A DNA stretch of 64,000 nucleotides from an uncultured Cytophagales bacterium (GCA_938002655.1 CALLAC010000012.1:1-64000), one strand, 5' to 3'; shown: positions 16,706 to 26,461, counted from the stretch's first letter. A program made the numbers and translations. Notes: generated by a model not told the origin, from the letters alone.

Positions 16706-18223
16706 TTATACTTGTAACAACATTCTTTCAGGTTCTTCTAAGAGTTGTTTTACGCGTACAAGGAAACTTACCGAATCTCTGCCATCAATAATGCGGTGGT
16801 CGTATGAAAGAGCTAAGTACATCATTGGTAAGATTTTTATTTCGCCATTTACTGCCATAGGACGCTCCACGATGTTGTGCATACCCAAAATAGCCGATTG
16901 TGGCGCATTGATAATAGGAGTACTCATCATAGAACCAAAAACGCCCCCATTCGTAATGGTGAACGTACCGCCAGTCATTTCGGGAATTGTCAGTTTGCCT
17001 TCACGAGCCTTGGCGGCAAGGCGAGCTATTTCGCGTTCAATATCTGCAAGGCTCATCTGCTCTACATTTCGCACTACAGGTACCACTAAACCTTTATCTG
17101 TAGAAACTGCTACGGAAATATCTACAAAGTTGTGATAGACAATATAATCACCATTTACTTGGGCATTAATAATAGGAAACTCTAAAAGAGCTGTGGCACA
17201 AGCCTTCGCAAAAAACGACATAAAGCCCAAGCCAATACCATGCTTTTCTTTGAATTTATCTTTATACTTGGCTCGCAAATCCATAATAGGCTTCATATTT
17301 GCCTCATTGAAAGTTGTGAGCATTGCCGTTTCGTTTTTTACGGCTACGAGCCTTTTGGCAATGGTTTTACGCAAAGAGCTCATTTTTTCCTCTCTTTGCT
17401 CACGCTCACCTTTTACTTGTGTGGCTACTTTTTCAACCTTTTCAGATTTTGTTTCAGAAATAGGCTTTGCTTCTTTCTTTTCTGCTTTCAAGGCGTCTTC
17501 TTTGGTAATTCTGCCTCCTACACCCGTTCCTTGCACATCGGCGGGTTCAATACCTTTTTCTGCTAAAATTTTAGCGGCAGCAATAGAGGGGTGCCCTTTG
17601 GCATAGCTTTCTGTATTCGATTGAGCAGTATTACTACTACTTGATAATGTTTGGGCAGTTGAGACGGCTGAACTATTTTCAGTAATTTCAATTTTACAAA
17701 TTTCATCGCCAATTTTCAGGGTAGCCCCCGATGGAGCAGTAATGCGTAAAATACCTGTTGCTTCGGCAGTAAGTTCGAAAGTTGCTTTATCCGACTCAAT
17801 TTCTGCAAGTACTTCGTCCATTTTTACAAAATCTCCATCTTTTTTGAGCCAATTACCCAGGGTAACTTCGGTAATAGATTCGCCCAAAGGTTTTACTTTC
17901 ATCACAAGTGTTTCGGCTTTGCTTGCAGGCTTGGTAGCAGAAACAGGTTGGCTCTCAGACTTTTGAGGGCTTACAGCAGTGGTTTCTTCGGTTTGTATTT
18001 TGCAAAGTACTCCTCCAATAGGTAAGCTCGAGCCTTCGGGAGCAACAATTTCTAGGATACCTGCCTTTTCGGCAGTTATATCAAAACTGGCTTTATCCGA
18101 TTCCAAGACCCCAATCACTTCATCTAATTCTACGCGGTCGCCTGTTTTTTTAGACCAAGCACCCACCGTAACTTCGGTAATAGATTCTCCCAAAGCAGGG
18201 ACTTTTTGCTCAATGGTTGCCAT
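16706..18223 (-). CDS. sucB: 2-oxoglutarate dehydrogenase E2 (dihydrolipoyl succinyltransferase) with two lipoyl domains
   Basis: The 505-residue E2 passes succinyl groups from lipoate to CoA in the TCA cycle. Two lipoyl domains are present, with the lipoylated lysines Lys44 and Lys146, each in ESDKA; this ESDKA form is typical of 2-oxoglutarate rather than pyruvate E2. An E3-binding domain (about 209-250, [15 protein letters not shown]...[10 protein letters not shown]) and the catalytic domain follow, with [12 protein letters not shown] holding the active histidine. Linkers are rich in Ala, Ser, Lys and Glu. Most SucB proteins have one lipoyl domain and about 400 residues; here the second repeats the first closely. 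The E1 and E3 genes are not in the window. Confidence 0.93.
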   Translation of the reverse strand: MATIEQKVPALGESITEVTVGAWSKKTGDRVELDEVIGVLESDKASFDITAEKAGILEIVAPEGSSLPIGGVLCKIQTEETTAVSPQKSESQPVSATKPASKAETLVMKVKPLGESITEVTLGNWLKKDGDFVKMDEVLAEIESDKATFELTAEATGILRITAPSGATLKIGDEICKIEITENSSAVSTAQTLSSSSNTAQSNTESYAKGHPSIAAAKILAEKGIEPADVQGTGVGGRITKEDALKAEKKEAKPISETKSEKVEKVATQVKGEREQREEKMSSLRKTIAKRLVAVKNETAMLTTFNEANMKPIMDLRAKYKDKFKEKHGIGLGFMSFFAKACATALLEFPIINAQVNGDYIVYHNFVDISVAVSTDKGLVVPVVRNVEQMSLADIEREIARLAAKAREGKLTIPEMTGGTFTITNGGVFGSMMSTPIINAPQSAILGMHNIVERPMAVNGEIKILPMMYLALSYDHRIIDGRDSVSFLVRVKQLLEEPERMLLQV

Positions 18224-18314
18224 AACAAGTTGAATTTTTATTTTTTGCTCTGCAATATAACAACATTTTGCGTGAAAAAAGATTTTTTCAGAGGGTTTTT
18301 CATAGAAAAAAACA

Positions 18315-18339
18315 AAAGCCTTCTGTTGAAGAAGGCTTT
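18315..18339 (-). terminator. Terminator of rpoD
   Basis: AAAGCCTTC (18315-18323) pairs with GAAGGCTTT (18331-18339). On the minus strand it is followed by TTGTTTTTTTC, 25 nt after the rpoD stop. Confidence 0.8.
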
Positions 18340-18363
18340 CAGTAATTTTATGACGAGGCTTTG

Positions 18364-19227
18364 CTATCCTAAATAAGGTTTTAAGGCTTTACTTCGTGAA
18401 GTATGACGCAAACGGCGAATGGCTTTTTCTTTAATCTGGCGTACTCGCTCGCGTGTAAGATTGAACTTTTCGCCGATTTCTTCTAAGGTAAGGGCATTTT
18501 CTCCATTCAAACCGAAATAAAGGGTAATCACATCTGCTTCGCGTGGGGTAAGTGTAGATAAAGCTCTTTGGATTTCTTTGCGTAGCGAATCGTTTATCAG
18601 ACCTGTGTCAGGACTTTCTTCGCTATCATTTTCTAAAACGTCTAAAAGGCTATTTTCTTCACCTTGCACAAAGGGAGCGTCCATAGAAACGTGCCTGCCC
18701 GAAATTTTCAGCGTATCTACCACCTCCGAAGTAGTTACTTCCAATACTTCTGCTAGCTCTTCGGGTGAAGGTTCTCTTTCAAATTTTTGCTCTAATTCGG
18801 AGAAAGTTTTAGAAATTTTATTCAGTGAGCCTACACGATTCAAAGGCAAACGAACAATACGCGATTGCTCGGCAAGAGCCTGCAAAATCGATTGCCTTAT
18901 CCACCAAACAGCATAGGAAATAAATTTGAAGCCACGTGTTTCATCGAAGCGTTGAGCCGCCTTGATAAGCCCTAAATTGCCTTCATTGATGAGGTCGCCT
19001 AAGGAAAGCCCCTGATTCTGATATTGCTTGGCTACCGAAACCACAAAACGCAAATTAGCTTTGGTAAGTTTTTCTAATGCTAAGCGATCGCCCTCGCGGA
19101 TACGTTTGGCAAGCTCTACTTCCTCGTCAGGTGTAAGCAAATCTACCTTTCCAATTTCTTGAAGGTACTTATCCAGAGATTGACTTTCACGATTAGTAAT
19201 TTGTTTGCTAATCTTGAGCTGTCTCAT
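18364..19227 (-). CDS. rpoD: Primary RNA polymerase sigma factor (RpoD/SigA)
   Basis: The ATG at 19227 ([20 protein letters not shown]) gives the 287-residue form typical of the Bacteroidota vegetative sigma factor. It lacks region 1.1 and the long non-conserved insert of proteobacterial RpoD. Region 1.2 ([20 protein letters not shown]), region 2 ([39 protein letters not shown]), region 3 and region 4 ([20 protein letters not shown]) are all clear. It directs transcription from promoters with the TAnnTTTG -7 box, several of which are visible in this window. A longer upstream open frame exists but has no typical start or conserved residues. Confidence 0.96.
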   Translation of the reverse strand: MRQLKISKQITNRESQSLDKYLQEIGKVDLLTPDEEVELAKRIREGDRLALEKLTKANLRFVVSVAKQYQNQGLSLGDLINEGNLGLIKAAQRFDETRGFKFISYAVWWIRQSILQALAEQSRIVRLPLNRVGSLNKISKTFSELEQKFEREPSPEELAEVLEVTTSEVVDTLKISGRHVSMDAPFVQGEENSLLDVLENDSEESPDTGLINDSLRKEIQRALSTLTPREADVITLYFGLNGENALTLEEIGEKFNLTRERVRQIKEKAIRRLRHTSRSKALKPYLG

Positions 19228-19483
19228 TTTTTTGATGGTTTGGTTAAAACATAAAAAAACAGATGCACAGAAACTGCTTTCACAATCTCTGTGGTTTCTG
19301 CTCACAAGCACATGCATAACAAAATGCAAGGCAAATTAGTTTCAAAAGTGCAGAAAACTAAGTAAAATAATCACACGCAACGATAATGTCGCTGTGAGCG
19401 GTCTTATCACTTTCGGTCAAAGAGCTAAATTTTCTAATTTCCGCCCTTCCCAATCTGCTCTCGTAGATTTTGATAGATTTGGT

Positions 19484-19975
19484 CTATTTTTCTTCTTTCA
19501 AACTTTCAATTTGCTTGTGAATTTTTTCTTTCAAACTTTCCTTGAAAGCTACGAGTTTTTGATAAATTTTTTCATCGGAAGTAGCCAAAATTTCTGCGGC
19601 TAAAATGCCTGCATTTTTTGCACCATTCAAAGCAACCGTTGCCACAGGCACACCCGCAGGCATTTGTAGAATAGAAAGCAATGAGTCCCAGCCATCAATA
19701 GAATTAGAAGATTTGATAGGCACGCCAATCACAGGCAAAGCCGTAAGCGAAGCTACCATACCCGGCAAATGAGCCGCCCCGCCTGCCCCTGCTACAATTA
19801 CCCGCAAACCTCGCTGATATGCAGTTTTTGCATATTCAAACATTCGTTCAGGTGTCCGATGTGCCGAAACAATCGTCAGTTCAAAAGGAATTTGCAACTC
19901 CGATAAAAAATCTGCCGTCTCTTGCATAATAGGCAAATCCGATTGGCTTCCCATGATAATTCCTACTTGTGCCAT
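19484..19975 (-). CDS. purE: N5-carboxyaminoimidazole ribonucleotide mutase
   Basis: The 163-residue class I PurE moves the carboxyl group of N5-CAIR to give CAIR in purine synthesis. Signatures are the N-terminal [13 protein letters not shown], the SAHRTPERM loop with its catalytic His, and [24 protein letters not shown]. No purK is in the window. The DUF4834 gene ends 6 nt before the purE ATG, so both are likely transcribed together from a promoter upstream of that gene. Confidence 0.96.
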   Translation of the reverse strand: MAQVGIIMGSQSDLPIMQETADFLSELQIPFELTIVSAHRTPERMFEYAKTAYQRGLRVIVAGAGGAAHLPGMVASLTALPVIGVPIKSSNSIDGWDSLLSILQMPAGVPVATVALNGAKNAGILAAEILATSDEKIYQKLVAFKESLKEKIHKQIESLKEEK

Positions 19976-19981
19976 AATTAT

Positions 19982-20188
19982 TTATTTGATTTCTTCAAAA
20001 TCAACATATTCGCCTTCATCTTGAATTTTTTGCTTATTTTTTTCCGAAGCAATAGGTTCGTGCGTAATATGCAGATGAATTTTTTGGGTTTCACTTCCCA
20101 AATTTCGGCGAAGCCAAGCAAAAATAACTCTCCAAAAACGCAAAAACAAATACACAAAGACTATTAGCAACAAAATTTTTTTCCACAT
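19982..20188 (-). CDS. DUF4834 family small membrane-anchored protein
   Basis: The ATG at 20188 gives 68 residues: one N-terminal membrane helix (KKILLLIVFVYLFLRFWRV), a basic stretch, and the C-terminal signature GEYVDFEEIK that marks DUF4834 proteins of Bacteroidota. A longer upstream open frame is not supported. The function is unknown. The gene is the first of a probable two-gene unit with purE. Confidence 0.8.
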   Translation of the reverse strand: MWKKILLLIVFVYLFLRFWRVIFAWLRRNLGSETQKIHLHITHEPIASEKNKQKIQDEGEYVDFEEIK

Positions 20189-20214
20189 GTTCGTATGATT
20201 TGAGCAAAATTTGC

Positions 20215-20222
20215 CAAAGATA
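20215..20222 (-). promoter_or_regulatory. Candidate -7 box for the DUF4834-purE unit
   Basis: The plus strand reads CAAAGATA, i.e. TATCTTTG on the minus strand, an exact TAnnTTTG match 27 nt before the DUF4834 ATG. Confidence 0.45.
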
Positions 20223-20257
20223 CAAAATTTTTCTAAAATTGCATTTTCAAAAGCATT

Positions 20258-21457
20258 ATGATTGCCACCACTGATAAGAAAATTCATTCCGCTCTCCAAA
20301 AAATTTTCCGAACAGAAACAAGCCAAAAACAACTTCTTTTTGCAGGTATCGGCTTTTTGTTAGGTTTTATCCTAATGATTGTCTCTCTTCACGTATACTT
20401 ACAAATAAGCAAAACTTTCAGCAGCCAAACCAACCTTCCCAACTACATTGTTTTAAGCAAAGAAGTAACCATTCTGAACCTATTGGGAGCTTCTCGTTTT
20501 TCGCAAACTGAACTCGAAGAGCTCCGCAAACAACCTTTTACAGAAAAATTAGGCGTTTTTCAATCAGGCAATTTCAAAGTATGGGCTTATGGAAACGATT
20601 TTATTCAGTTTCAGACAGAACTTTTTTTTGAAGCCGTTGCCGATGAATTTCTGATGAAACTTCCTCCTCAATGGCACTGGACGCCCGAAAGTCAATATGT
20701 TCCTGTTATTATTCCAAAAGATTTTGTGGACCAATACAACTTTGTGTATGCACCTTCGCAAGGATTGCCACTCATTAGCGAAAGTATTTTGCCTACCTTA
20801 CCTACCATTCGGGCACGTATATACACAAACAGAGGCGAAAAAATCATCAATTTGCGTATAGCAGGTTTTGAAGAACGTATTCCTTCTATTCTGGTACCTG
20901 AAAGTTTTTTGAAGTGGGCAAACGAAACCATCGGCAACCAAGACACTCCTCCCAACCCCGCTCGGATTATCCTGAAAGTAAAAAACCCTGCCAGCCCCGA
21001 ACTTGCTCAATATTTACAAGAAAAAAATTATCAAGTCAGCAAAGAAAAAACACTCATCAGCCAGATTGCAGGACAAGTAGTAGAAATAGTAGGAGCTATT
21101 GGTGTCTTGGGAATTGCCTTTATACTACTTTCGATAGTAATTCTTACATTGACTTTCAGACTTATTTTGAGCGAAACTCAAAACGAACTTGCTTTACTCT
21201 TGCAATTAGGTTATACGCACAAAGTTTTAGCAAACCATCTGATTGGCAATTTTTTATATTTTATACTGAAGTTCGGTATATTGGGAATAGTGATGGCAAA
21301 TGTTCTCATCGGGCTATTGTATAGCTTTATGCAACAAAGAGGCGTTAGCTATTTTTCTAATTTTGAGCTTTGGGTTCTGATTTTCCAACTCCTATTCCTT
21401 GCCTTTACTATCTTTTACAATATTTGGAACATCCGTAAAATGGTAGAAAAATATTGA
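20258..21457 (+). CDS. FtsX-like ABC transporter permease, no partner ATPase nearby
   Basis: The 399-residue protein has one membrane helix near the N-terminus (about 27-50), a periplasmic domain of about 200 residues, and three C-terminal helices (about 275-395) with ETQNELALLLQLGYTHKVLANHL between the first two. This is the layout of MacB/FtsX/LolC-type permeases, which act in lipoprotein release, efflux or cell-wall control. No ATP-binding gene is next to it; the LolD-like ATPase at 42.7 kb has its own permease. The gene diverges from the DUF4834-purE unit and is followed 37 nt later by the DHHW gene. Confidence 0.75.
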   Translation: MIATTDKKIHSALQKIFRTETSQKQLLFAGIGFLLGFILMIVSLHVYLQISKTFSSQTNLPNYIVLSKEVTILNLLGASRFSQTELEELRKQPFTEKLGVFQSGNFKVWAYGNDFIQFQTELFFEAVADEFLMKLPPQWHWTPESQYVPVIIPKDFVDQYNFVYAPSQGLPLISESILPTLPTIRARIYTNRGEKIINLRIAGFEERIPSILVPESFLKWANETIGNQDTPPNPARIILKVKNPASPELAQYLQEKNYQVSKEKTLISQIAGQVVEIVGAIGVLGIAFILLSIVILTLTFRLILSETQNELALLLQLGYTHKVLANHLIGNFLYFILKFGILGIVMANVLIGLLYSFMQQRGVSYFSNFELWVLIFQLLFLAFTIFYNIWNIRKMVEKY

Positions 21458-21494
21458 AGTTGCATCTACTTGGTAAAACCTGTAATTTTACATC

Positions 21495-22838
21495 ATGCAA
21501 GCTAAAATTTGGCTTTTACGCTTTAGTACATTTTTGTTTGTAGGGCTTCTGATGGCCTTCGGAGTACTTTTTGCTCTACTTCCTAAACAAGAAGTTTCAG
21601 AATATGAAAAACGCCAACTAACCCCTATTCCCCAATTTTCGTGGAAATCTTTTTGGAAAGGAACTTTTATGGATAGCTTAGATTTGTATGTAGCTGATAA
21701 TTTCCCTTTTCGCGATGGTTTTGTACAAACCAATTTCACTTTGGCGAATTTAAGAGGTTGGAAAAATAAAGAAATTAGTTTCTACAAACAAGAACTGATT
21801 ACCAATGCCGAAATAAATCCACTTGATAGCTCTATAACTGATAAGCAAGTAGCCATAAACTCTGAAAATGAAATTATAGAGGGAGAAGCTGAAAAATCAC
21901 CTGTAAAAGGCATAATGATTTACAATGCAATGGCTATACAACTTTTTGGAGGTACAGATGCTTCTGCGAAATATTGTGCTGAAATAGCAAATTTTTATCA
22001 AAAAACACTACAAGGAAAAGCACAAGTTTATTTGGTAGTTGTTCCTACACATCAAGAATTTTACTTACCTCATAAGTACCGACATAGCTCTGAAAAAAAG
22101 AATATAGAATATTGTTACAGCCAACTTGATAAAACTATCAAAAGCGTTGACGTAGTAAGTACGCTCTACAAGCATAAAAACGAATACATCTATTTCAATA
22201 CCGACCACCACTGGACAGGACTGGGAGCCTATTACGCCTACGTAGAGTTTTGTAAAAAAGCAGATTTCGAGCCCGTACCCTTAGAAAAAATGGAACGAAA
22301 AGTTATCAATGGCTTTTTAGGTTCGTTGTATTGGCTTACTCGCGACAAACGCCTGAAAGAAAACGTTGATTCGGTAGTATATTACAAACCTACCGTAGAA
22401 TACGTTGCTTTTTGCAATAGTAAGAAAAACCCCGAAAAGCGTATGGGAGCATCGCTCTTTGCAGAATTTGCCAAAGGACCTGCCGCTTACAGTGTTTATT
22501 TGGGAGACGATTTTTCTTTGGTAGAAATCACTAACAAACATCTCAGAAATGGCAGAAAAGCAATGATTATCAAAAACTCTTTTGGCAATGCTTTTGCTCC
22601 TTATTTGGTTTTGCACTACGAGCAAGTTTGGGTGGTAGATTATCGGTATTGGAACAAGAACTTACTCAAAATCATTGATGAGCATAAAATTACCGATGTC
22701 ATCTTATTTCACTATTCATTTTCGGCAAATACCATTCCCGATTTACAGCGTATCAAACAACTACTCACCGAATGCAAGGGTAGTAGCTCTACCAAAGCTA
22801 TTCATAAAAAACAAAGCCCAAAAGATAGCCTTCCGTAA
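21495..22838 (+). CDS. DHHW family (AlgX/SGNH-like) envelope protein
   Basis: The 447-residue protein has one N-terminal membrane helix (FLFVGLLMAFGVLFALL), then NFPFRDGFVQTNF (the usual DxFPxRD-like entry of these proteins) and the family motif YFNTDHHWTGLGAYYAY near 233. DHHW proteins resemble AlgJ/AlgX acyltransferase folds, and relatives act in O-acetylation of polysaccharide. No MBOAT partner lies nearby, so the substrate is open. MIIKNSFGNAFAPYL late in the chain matches the second SGNH-like block. Confidence 0.8.
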   Translation: MQAKIWLLRFSTFLFVGLLMAFGVLFALLPKQEVSEYEKRQLTPIPQFSWKSFWKGTFMDSLDLYVADNFPFRDGFVQTNFTLANLRGWKNKEISFYKQELITNAEINPLDSSITDKQVAINSENEIIEGEAEKSPVKGIMIYNAMAIQLFGGTDASAKYCAEIANFYQKTLQGKAQVYLVVVPTHQEFYLPHKYRHSSEKKNIEYCYSQLDKTIKSVDVVSTLYKHKNEYIYFNTDHHWTGLGAYYAYVEFCKKADFEPVPLEKMERKVINGFLGSLYWLTRDKRLKENVDSVVYYKPTVEYVAFCNSKKNPEKRMGASLFAEFAKGPAAYSVYLGDDFSLVEITNKHLRNGRKAMIIKNSFGNAFAPYLVLHYEQVWVVDYRYWNKNLLKIIDEHKITDVILFHYSFSANTIPDLQRIKQLLTECKGSSSTKAIHKKQSPKDSLP

Positions 22839-22874
22839 CTTAAAGGAGTTCTTTTTGAAAAGTACTTACCCCAT

Positions 22875-23216
22875 TTATTGCATTTGTTTTACCTCAGCTT
22901 CAAGGCGGTCTTGCATACGTTTGCAGATATTTTCCATTTCCATAGCCATTACCTCATCACCCGTAGCGATACGAATGGTATCAGCAAGTCCTGAGATTGT
23001 TTCTATGCAAAAACGTTTCATTTCCATTACTTCCATTTCTTTTGTCCAAAGGTCTATTTTAAGCGTACCTTTGCCCCATCCGTCCCAAATGGCAAGCGAA
23101 ATGGCTTTAGCTTGCTCCAAACCAGGTTCAGGTTTCTGCGTAGCGTTCCAGTGAATTTTTTCACAAACGTTGTTCTCATCAAGGGTAATATTGAGTGTAA
23201 TGGTTTCTTTTCGCAT
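22875..23216 (-). CDS. gldC: Gliding motility protein GldC
   Basis: The ATG at 23216 gives a 113-residue cytosolic protein with the GldC pattern: ITLNITLDENNVCEKIHW near the start, AISLAIWDGWGKGTLKIDLWT in the middle and MADT-like LADTIRIATGDEVMAMEMENIC later. GldC is one of the gliding-motility/type IX secretion associated proteins of Bacteroidota; in Flavobacterium its loss reduces gliding. The gene is not beside gldB here. With two type IX secretion substrates in the window it supports a gliding or T9SS-bearing organism. Confidence 0.85.
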   Translation of the reverse strand: MRKETITLNITLDENNVCEKIHWNATQKPEPGLEQAKAISLAIWDGWGKGTLKIDLWTKEMEVMEMKRFCIETISGLADTIRIATGDEVMAMEMENICKRMQDRLEAEVKQMQ

Positions 23217-23288
23217 AGAATAAAAATTTCTTATAAAAACTTTTTTTAGTGGCAAAAAGTTCAACAAAGGCTTGAAAAGCAACACAAA

Positions 23289-24155
23289 TTAAAGCTTTTC
23301 TACCCTTTCCAAAGCCAAGCGGATAAGTTCGTCTATGGTTTTTTCAGTATTTTTAGAAAATTCTTGAGTAATACGATTGGCAACAATAGCATTAAGCGAA
23401 AGCATTTCATGCCCCAAGAGACGAGCCATTGCGTAATAGCCTGCTGTCTCCATTTCAAAATTAGTTATCCAAGTATCTTGGTAATGAAAATAACTCAGTG
23501 TATCAACCATATTTGGATAGCGAATAGGTAACCTCAACTTTCTGCCTTGTGGGGCATAGAAGCCCGGTGCTGTTATCGTAACGCCTTTCATCATATCAGA
23601 AGCAAAGGTTTGTAAGAGTTTTTCCGAAGCACTCACACAATAAGGCGTAAAAGGCAGTTGTAAGTTTTTTTGAAGGTTCAGACTGAAATTTTTTTCAAAA
23701 TCGGTTTGCTCCAAGTTGTAGAAAGTCATCAAAGTATCTATGCCCAAGCCATAAGCAGAAGCTACGAAAGTATCTAGACCAATTGCCGCCTGCAGTGCTC
23801 CTGATGTGCCAATTCTAATAATTTTTAACGTAGTATGCTCGGGTTTGGGTTGCCTTTTTTTCAAATCAATATTCACAAGGGCATCAAGTTCGGTGAGCAA
23901 AATTTCAACATTATCTGTTCCCATTCCCGAAGAAATCGCCGTAATTCTTCTGCCTTTGTATACTCCTGTATGTGTGATAAACTCACGCTTATTCATTTCA
24001 AATTGCACTTTATTAAAATACTTACTGATTTTATGCACACGATTAGGGTCGCCTACTACAAGAATAATTTCAGCAATATTTTCGGGCTTTAGATTTAGGT
24101 GGTAAATACTGCCATCTTTATTGATAATCAGTTCGGAGGTAGGAATTGTAATCAT
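23289..24155 (-). CDS. Nucleoside phosphorylase (uridine phosphorylase type)
   Basis: The 288-residue protein belongs to the NP-I family. Visible are the phosphate-binding GDPNRVHKIS, ISSGMGTDNVEILLTEL, the IRIGTSGALQAAIGL segment and FEMETAGYYAMARLLGHE, which binds ribose. The enzyme cleaves nucleosides with phosphate to base and ribose-1-phosphate for salvage. The sequence is closer to uridine phosphorylases than to PNP DeoD, but base specificity is not certain. It lies between gldC and a prenyl synthase gene on the same strand. Confidence 0.85.
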   Translation of the reverse strand: MITIPTSELIINKDGSIYHLNLKPENIAEIILVVGDPNRVHKISKYFNKVQFEMNKREFITHTGVYKGRRITAISSGMGTDNVEILLTELDALVNIDLKKRQPKPEHTTLKIIRIGTSGALQAAIGLDTFVASAYGLGIDTLMTFYNLEQTDFEKNFSLNLQKNLQLPFTPYCVSASEKLLQTFASDMMKGVTITAPGFYAPQGRKLRLPIRYPNMVDTLSYFHYQDTWITNFEMETAGYYAMARLLGHEMLSLNAIVANRITQEFSKNTEKTIDELIRLALERVEKL

Positions 24156-24194
24156 AGATGGAAGGCATAAATTGTGCTATGCAATATTTGGGTA

Positions 24195-25169
24195 TTAGTT
24201 TTCGCGTTCCATGAGCCAAGTCATAAAGCTAGCTAATTTTTCTTTTGCACTTTCATCGGCTTGCATTTCGGCAAGGCTATCAAAAGCCTTTCTGAAAAAA
24301 CTATCTATCAGGTTTTCTGTTTTTTCTTTTATGCCGAGCAAATTGTATACTTTCGTAACTGCTTTTACTTTTTCTTGTGGGCTAAACGTTTTAACAGAAA
24401 GCCACTTCAATAATTCAGTTTTAGTATCATCTTGAGCCGTTTGCAATGCCTCAATAAGCAAATAAGTTTTTTTGTTGGCAATAATATCTCCTCCTACCTG
24501 CTTACCAAACTTTTCAGGATTTCCATACACATCAAGCAGATCGTCTTTGAGTTGGAAACCTACACCCATATTTTCACCAATCAGGCGAAGTTTTTCTTGT
24601 TCGGTTTCGTTAGCTCCTGCGAGCATAGCCCCTAGTTCTAAGGCAAAGCCTAAAAGTACAGCTGTTTTGAGGCGTATCATTTCCAAATATTCAGGAATGC
24701 TAACTTCATTTTGGGTTTCAAAATTCATATCCCATTGTTGCCCCTCGCACACCCACGTAGCACAACGGCTGAATTTTTGCATGGCAGCACGCAAAAACCT
24801 ATCCTCAACTCCTTGAAGTAATATTTCGTAAGCCTTCACGAGCATCACATCTCCCGAAAGAATGGCAATGTTTTCATTCCATTTAGTATGAACCGTAGCA
24901 TGATTGCGGCGAAGTGGGGCTTTATCCATTATATCATCGTGCATGAGGGTAAAATTATGAAACACTTCTACTGCCACCGAAGCAGGAATGGCTTTCTGCC
25001 AATTTTCGCTGAATACTTCATAGCCCAAAAGCACTAATATAGGACGCAATCGCTTGCCTCCCAAACTCATCATATAGCCAATAGGCTCGTAAAGTTCGTT
25101 AGGATTGGTGCCATACGTATATTTTTCTAAATAAGCCTCAACAGCTTGCAAATAGGGTTTTAAGTTCAT
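24195..25169 (-). CDS. Trans-isoprenyl diphosphate synthase
   Basis: The 324-residue enzyme has GGKRLRP, the first Asp-rich motif MHDDIMDKAPLRR and the second LKDDLLDVYG, the full set for chain elongation with isopentenyl diphosphate. The residues just before the first motif (FHNFTLMHDD) set product length. Bacteroidota enzymes of this type make geranylgeranyl or longer chains for menaquinone or carotenoids, or farnesyl diphosphate; the product cannot be fixed here. Confidence 0.9.
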   Translation of the reverse strand: MNLKPYLQAVEAYLEKYTYGTNPNELYEPIGYMMSLGGKRLRPILVLLGYEVFSENWQKAIPASVAVEVFHNFTLMHDDIMDKAPLRRNHATVHTKWNENIAILSGDVMLVKAYEILLQGVEDRFLRAAMQKFSRCATWVCEGQQWDMNFETQNEVSIPEYLEMIRLKTAVLLGFALELGAMLAGANETEQEKLRLIGENMGVGFQLKDDLLDVYGNPEKFGKQVGGDIIANKKTYLLIEALQTAQDDTKTELLKWLSVKTFSPQEKVKAVTKVYNLLGIKEKTENLIDSFFRKAFDSLAEMQADESAKEKLASFMTWLMEREN

Positions 25170-25214
25170 AAATTAGATTGCATAATTCTATCAAAGCTGA
25201 TTTTACAAAAATAT

Positions 25215-25235
25215 CCCCTTGCTCAGGGCAAGGGG
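25215..25235 (-). terminator. Terminator of ald
   Basis: CCCCTTGC (25215-25222) pairs with GCAAGGGG (25228-25235) around a 5-nt loop. The minus strand continues ATATTTTTG, 13 nt after the ald stop. That T-rich end is also a TATTTTTG match (25206-25213) and could double as a -7 box for the prenyl synthase gene. Confidence 0.75.
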
Positions 25236-25247
25236 CAAATTTGATAC

Positions 25248-26363
25248 TTATTCCAAATGCTCATTTACATCAACCAAAGGCAAGTTGAAGGCATCGGCAA
25301 CGCCTTTGTACACTACATCGCCTTTAATAACGTTCAAGCCGAGCTTGAGTTCGTTGTTTTCGCGGCAAGCCTGTTTCCAACCTTTATCGGCAAGCTGAAT
25401 AGCATAAGGCAGCGTAGCGTTTGTCAGAGCTACCGTAGAAGTATAAGGCACAGCTCCAGGCATATTGGCTACACAATAATGTATTACATCATCAACAATG
25501 TAGGTTGGATTATCGTGCGTAGTAGGTTTACAAGTTTCAATACAGCCGCCTTGGTCTACGGCTACATCTACCAGCACTGTTCCTGGACGCATCAGCTTGA
25601 GCATGTCACGAGTTATGAGATGAGGAGCTTTGGCACCAGGTATCAGCACCGCTCCTACAATCAGATCCGAAACCTTGATTGCCTGACGAATATTGTATTC
25701 ATTCGACATTACGGTTTGTACATTGCGAGGCATAATTTCGGCAAGATAACGCAAACGAGGCAAGCTAATATCCATAATAGTTACATGAGCCCCCAAACCT
25801 GCCGCCATCAGTGCCGCATGAGTGCCCACAATACCACCCCCCAAAATAAGTACATTCGCAGGTTTTACGCCAGGTACCCCCCCAAGCAATACGCCACGCC
25901 CTTTGAATTGCTTTTCCAAGTATTTTGCTCCTTGCTGAATAGCCATTCTGCCTGCTACCTCCGACATAGGTATCAGCAATGGCAAACTTCTATCAGCTTT
26001 TTCTACGGTTTCGTAAGCCAAACAAACCGATTTGCTCTCAATCATTGCACGCGTGAGCGTTTCTGATGAAGCAAAATGAAAATACGTAAACACCAAATGA
26101 TGTGGTTTGATGAAGCCGTATTCTTGTTCAATGGGTTCTTTTACTTTGATAATCATTTCGGCTTTGGCATACACTTCTTCTATGGTAGGCAAAATGGTAG
26201 CACCTGCACTGCGATACTCTTCATCAGAAAAGCCACTACCCTCACCCGCAGAAGCTTGTACATATACCTCGTGATTGCGTTTGCGAAATTCAGCTACCCC
26301 CGCAGGCGTAACCGCTACACGATTTTCGTTAGCCTTGATTTCTTTTGGCACTCCTATTAGCAT
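25248..26363 (-). CDS. ald: Alanine dehydrogenase
   Basis: The 371-residue enzyme interconverts L-alanine and pyruvate with NAD. The N-terminus MLIGVPKEIKANENRVAVTP, the catalytic Lys75 in IIKVKEP, His96 in YFHFAS and the nucleotide-binding GGGIVGTHAA are as in known Ald. CVANMPGAVPYTSTVALTNATLPY completes the signature. The gene is monocistronic: it has its own terminator, a TATATTTG -7 box upstream and an inverted repeat further upstream that could bind a regulator such as an Lrp-type protein. Confidence 0.96.
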   Translation of the reverse strand: MLIGVPKEIKANENRVAVTPAGVAEFRKRNHEVYVQASAGEGSGFSDEEYRSAGATILPTIEEVYAKAEMIIKVKEPIEQEYGFIKPHHLVFTYFHFASSETLTRAMIESKSVCLAYETVEKADRSLPLLIPMSEVAGRMAIQQGAKYLEKQFKGRGVLLGGVPGVKPANVLILGGGIVGTHAALMAAGLGAHVTIMDISLPRLRYLAEIMPRNVQTVMSNEYNIRQAIKVSDLIVGAVLIPGAKAPHLITRDMLKLMRPGTVLVDVAVDQGGCIETCKPTTHDNPTYIVDDVIHYCVANMPGAVPYTSTVALTNATLPYAIQLADKGWKQACRENNELKLGLNVIKGDVVYKGVADAFNLPLVDVNEHLE

Positions 26364-26389
26364 AGAAATTAGAATTTTAGTTCAAGGCT

Positions 26390-26397
26390 CAAATATA
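26390..26397 (-). promoter_or_regulatory. -7 box of ald
   Basis: The plus strand reads CAAATATA (TATATTTG on the minus strand), matching TAnnTTTG, 27 nt before the ald ATG. No TTG is found at the usual -33 distance, which is compatible with activation from a nearby operator. Confidence 0.5.
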
Positions 26398-26430
26398 AGT
26401 TTTTTTAGTCTGAATTGCATTTTTCTTGAA

Positions 26431-26461
26431 AAATTTTACCAAAACCAAATTGGTGAAATTT
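26431..26461. promoter_or_regulatory. Inverted repeat in the ald divergent promoter region
   Basis: AAATTTTACCAA (26431-26442) and TTGGTGAAATTT (26450-26461) form 12-bp arms with a single mismatch. Within them ACCAAATTGGT (26444-26454) is a perfect 5-1-5 palindrome. A further half site ATTTCACC lies at 26491-26498. The element sits about 35-65 bp upstream of the ald -7 box and 70-100 bp upstream of the divergent promoter. Confidence 0.45.

Noticed and set aside
25206-25238. TTTG-N22-TATTTTTG on the minus strand as promoter of the prenyl synthase gene
   Set aside because: The same bases form the stem and T-run of the ald terminator, so the match may be a by-product; noted under the terminator only.
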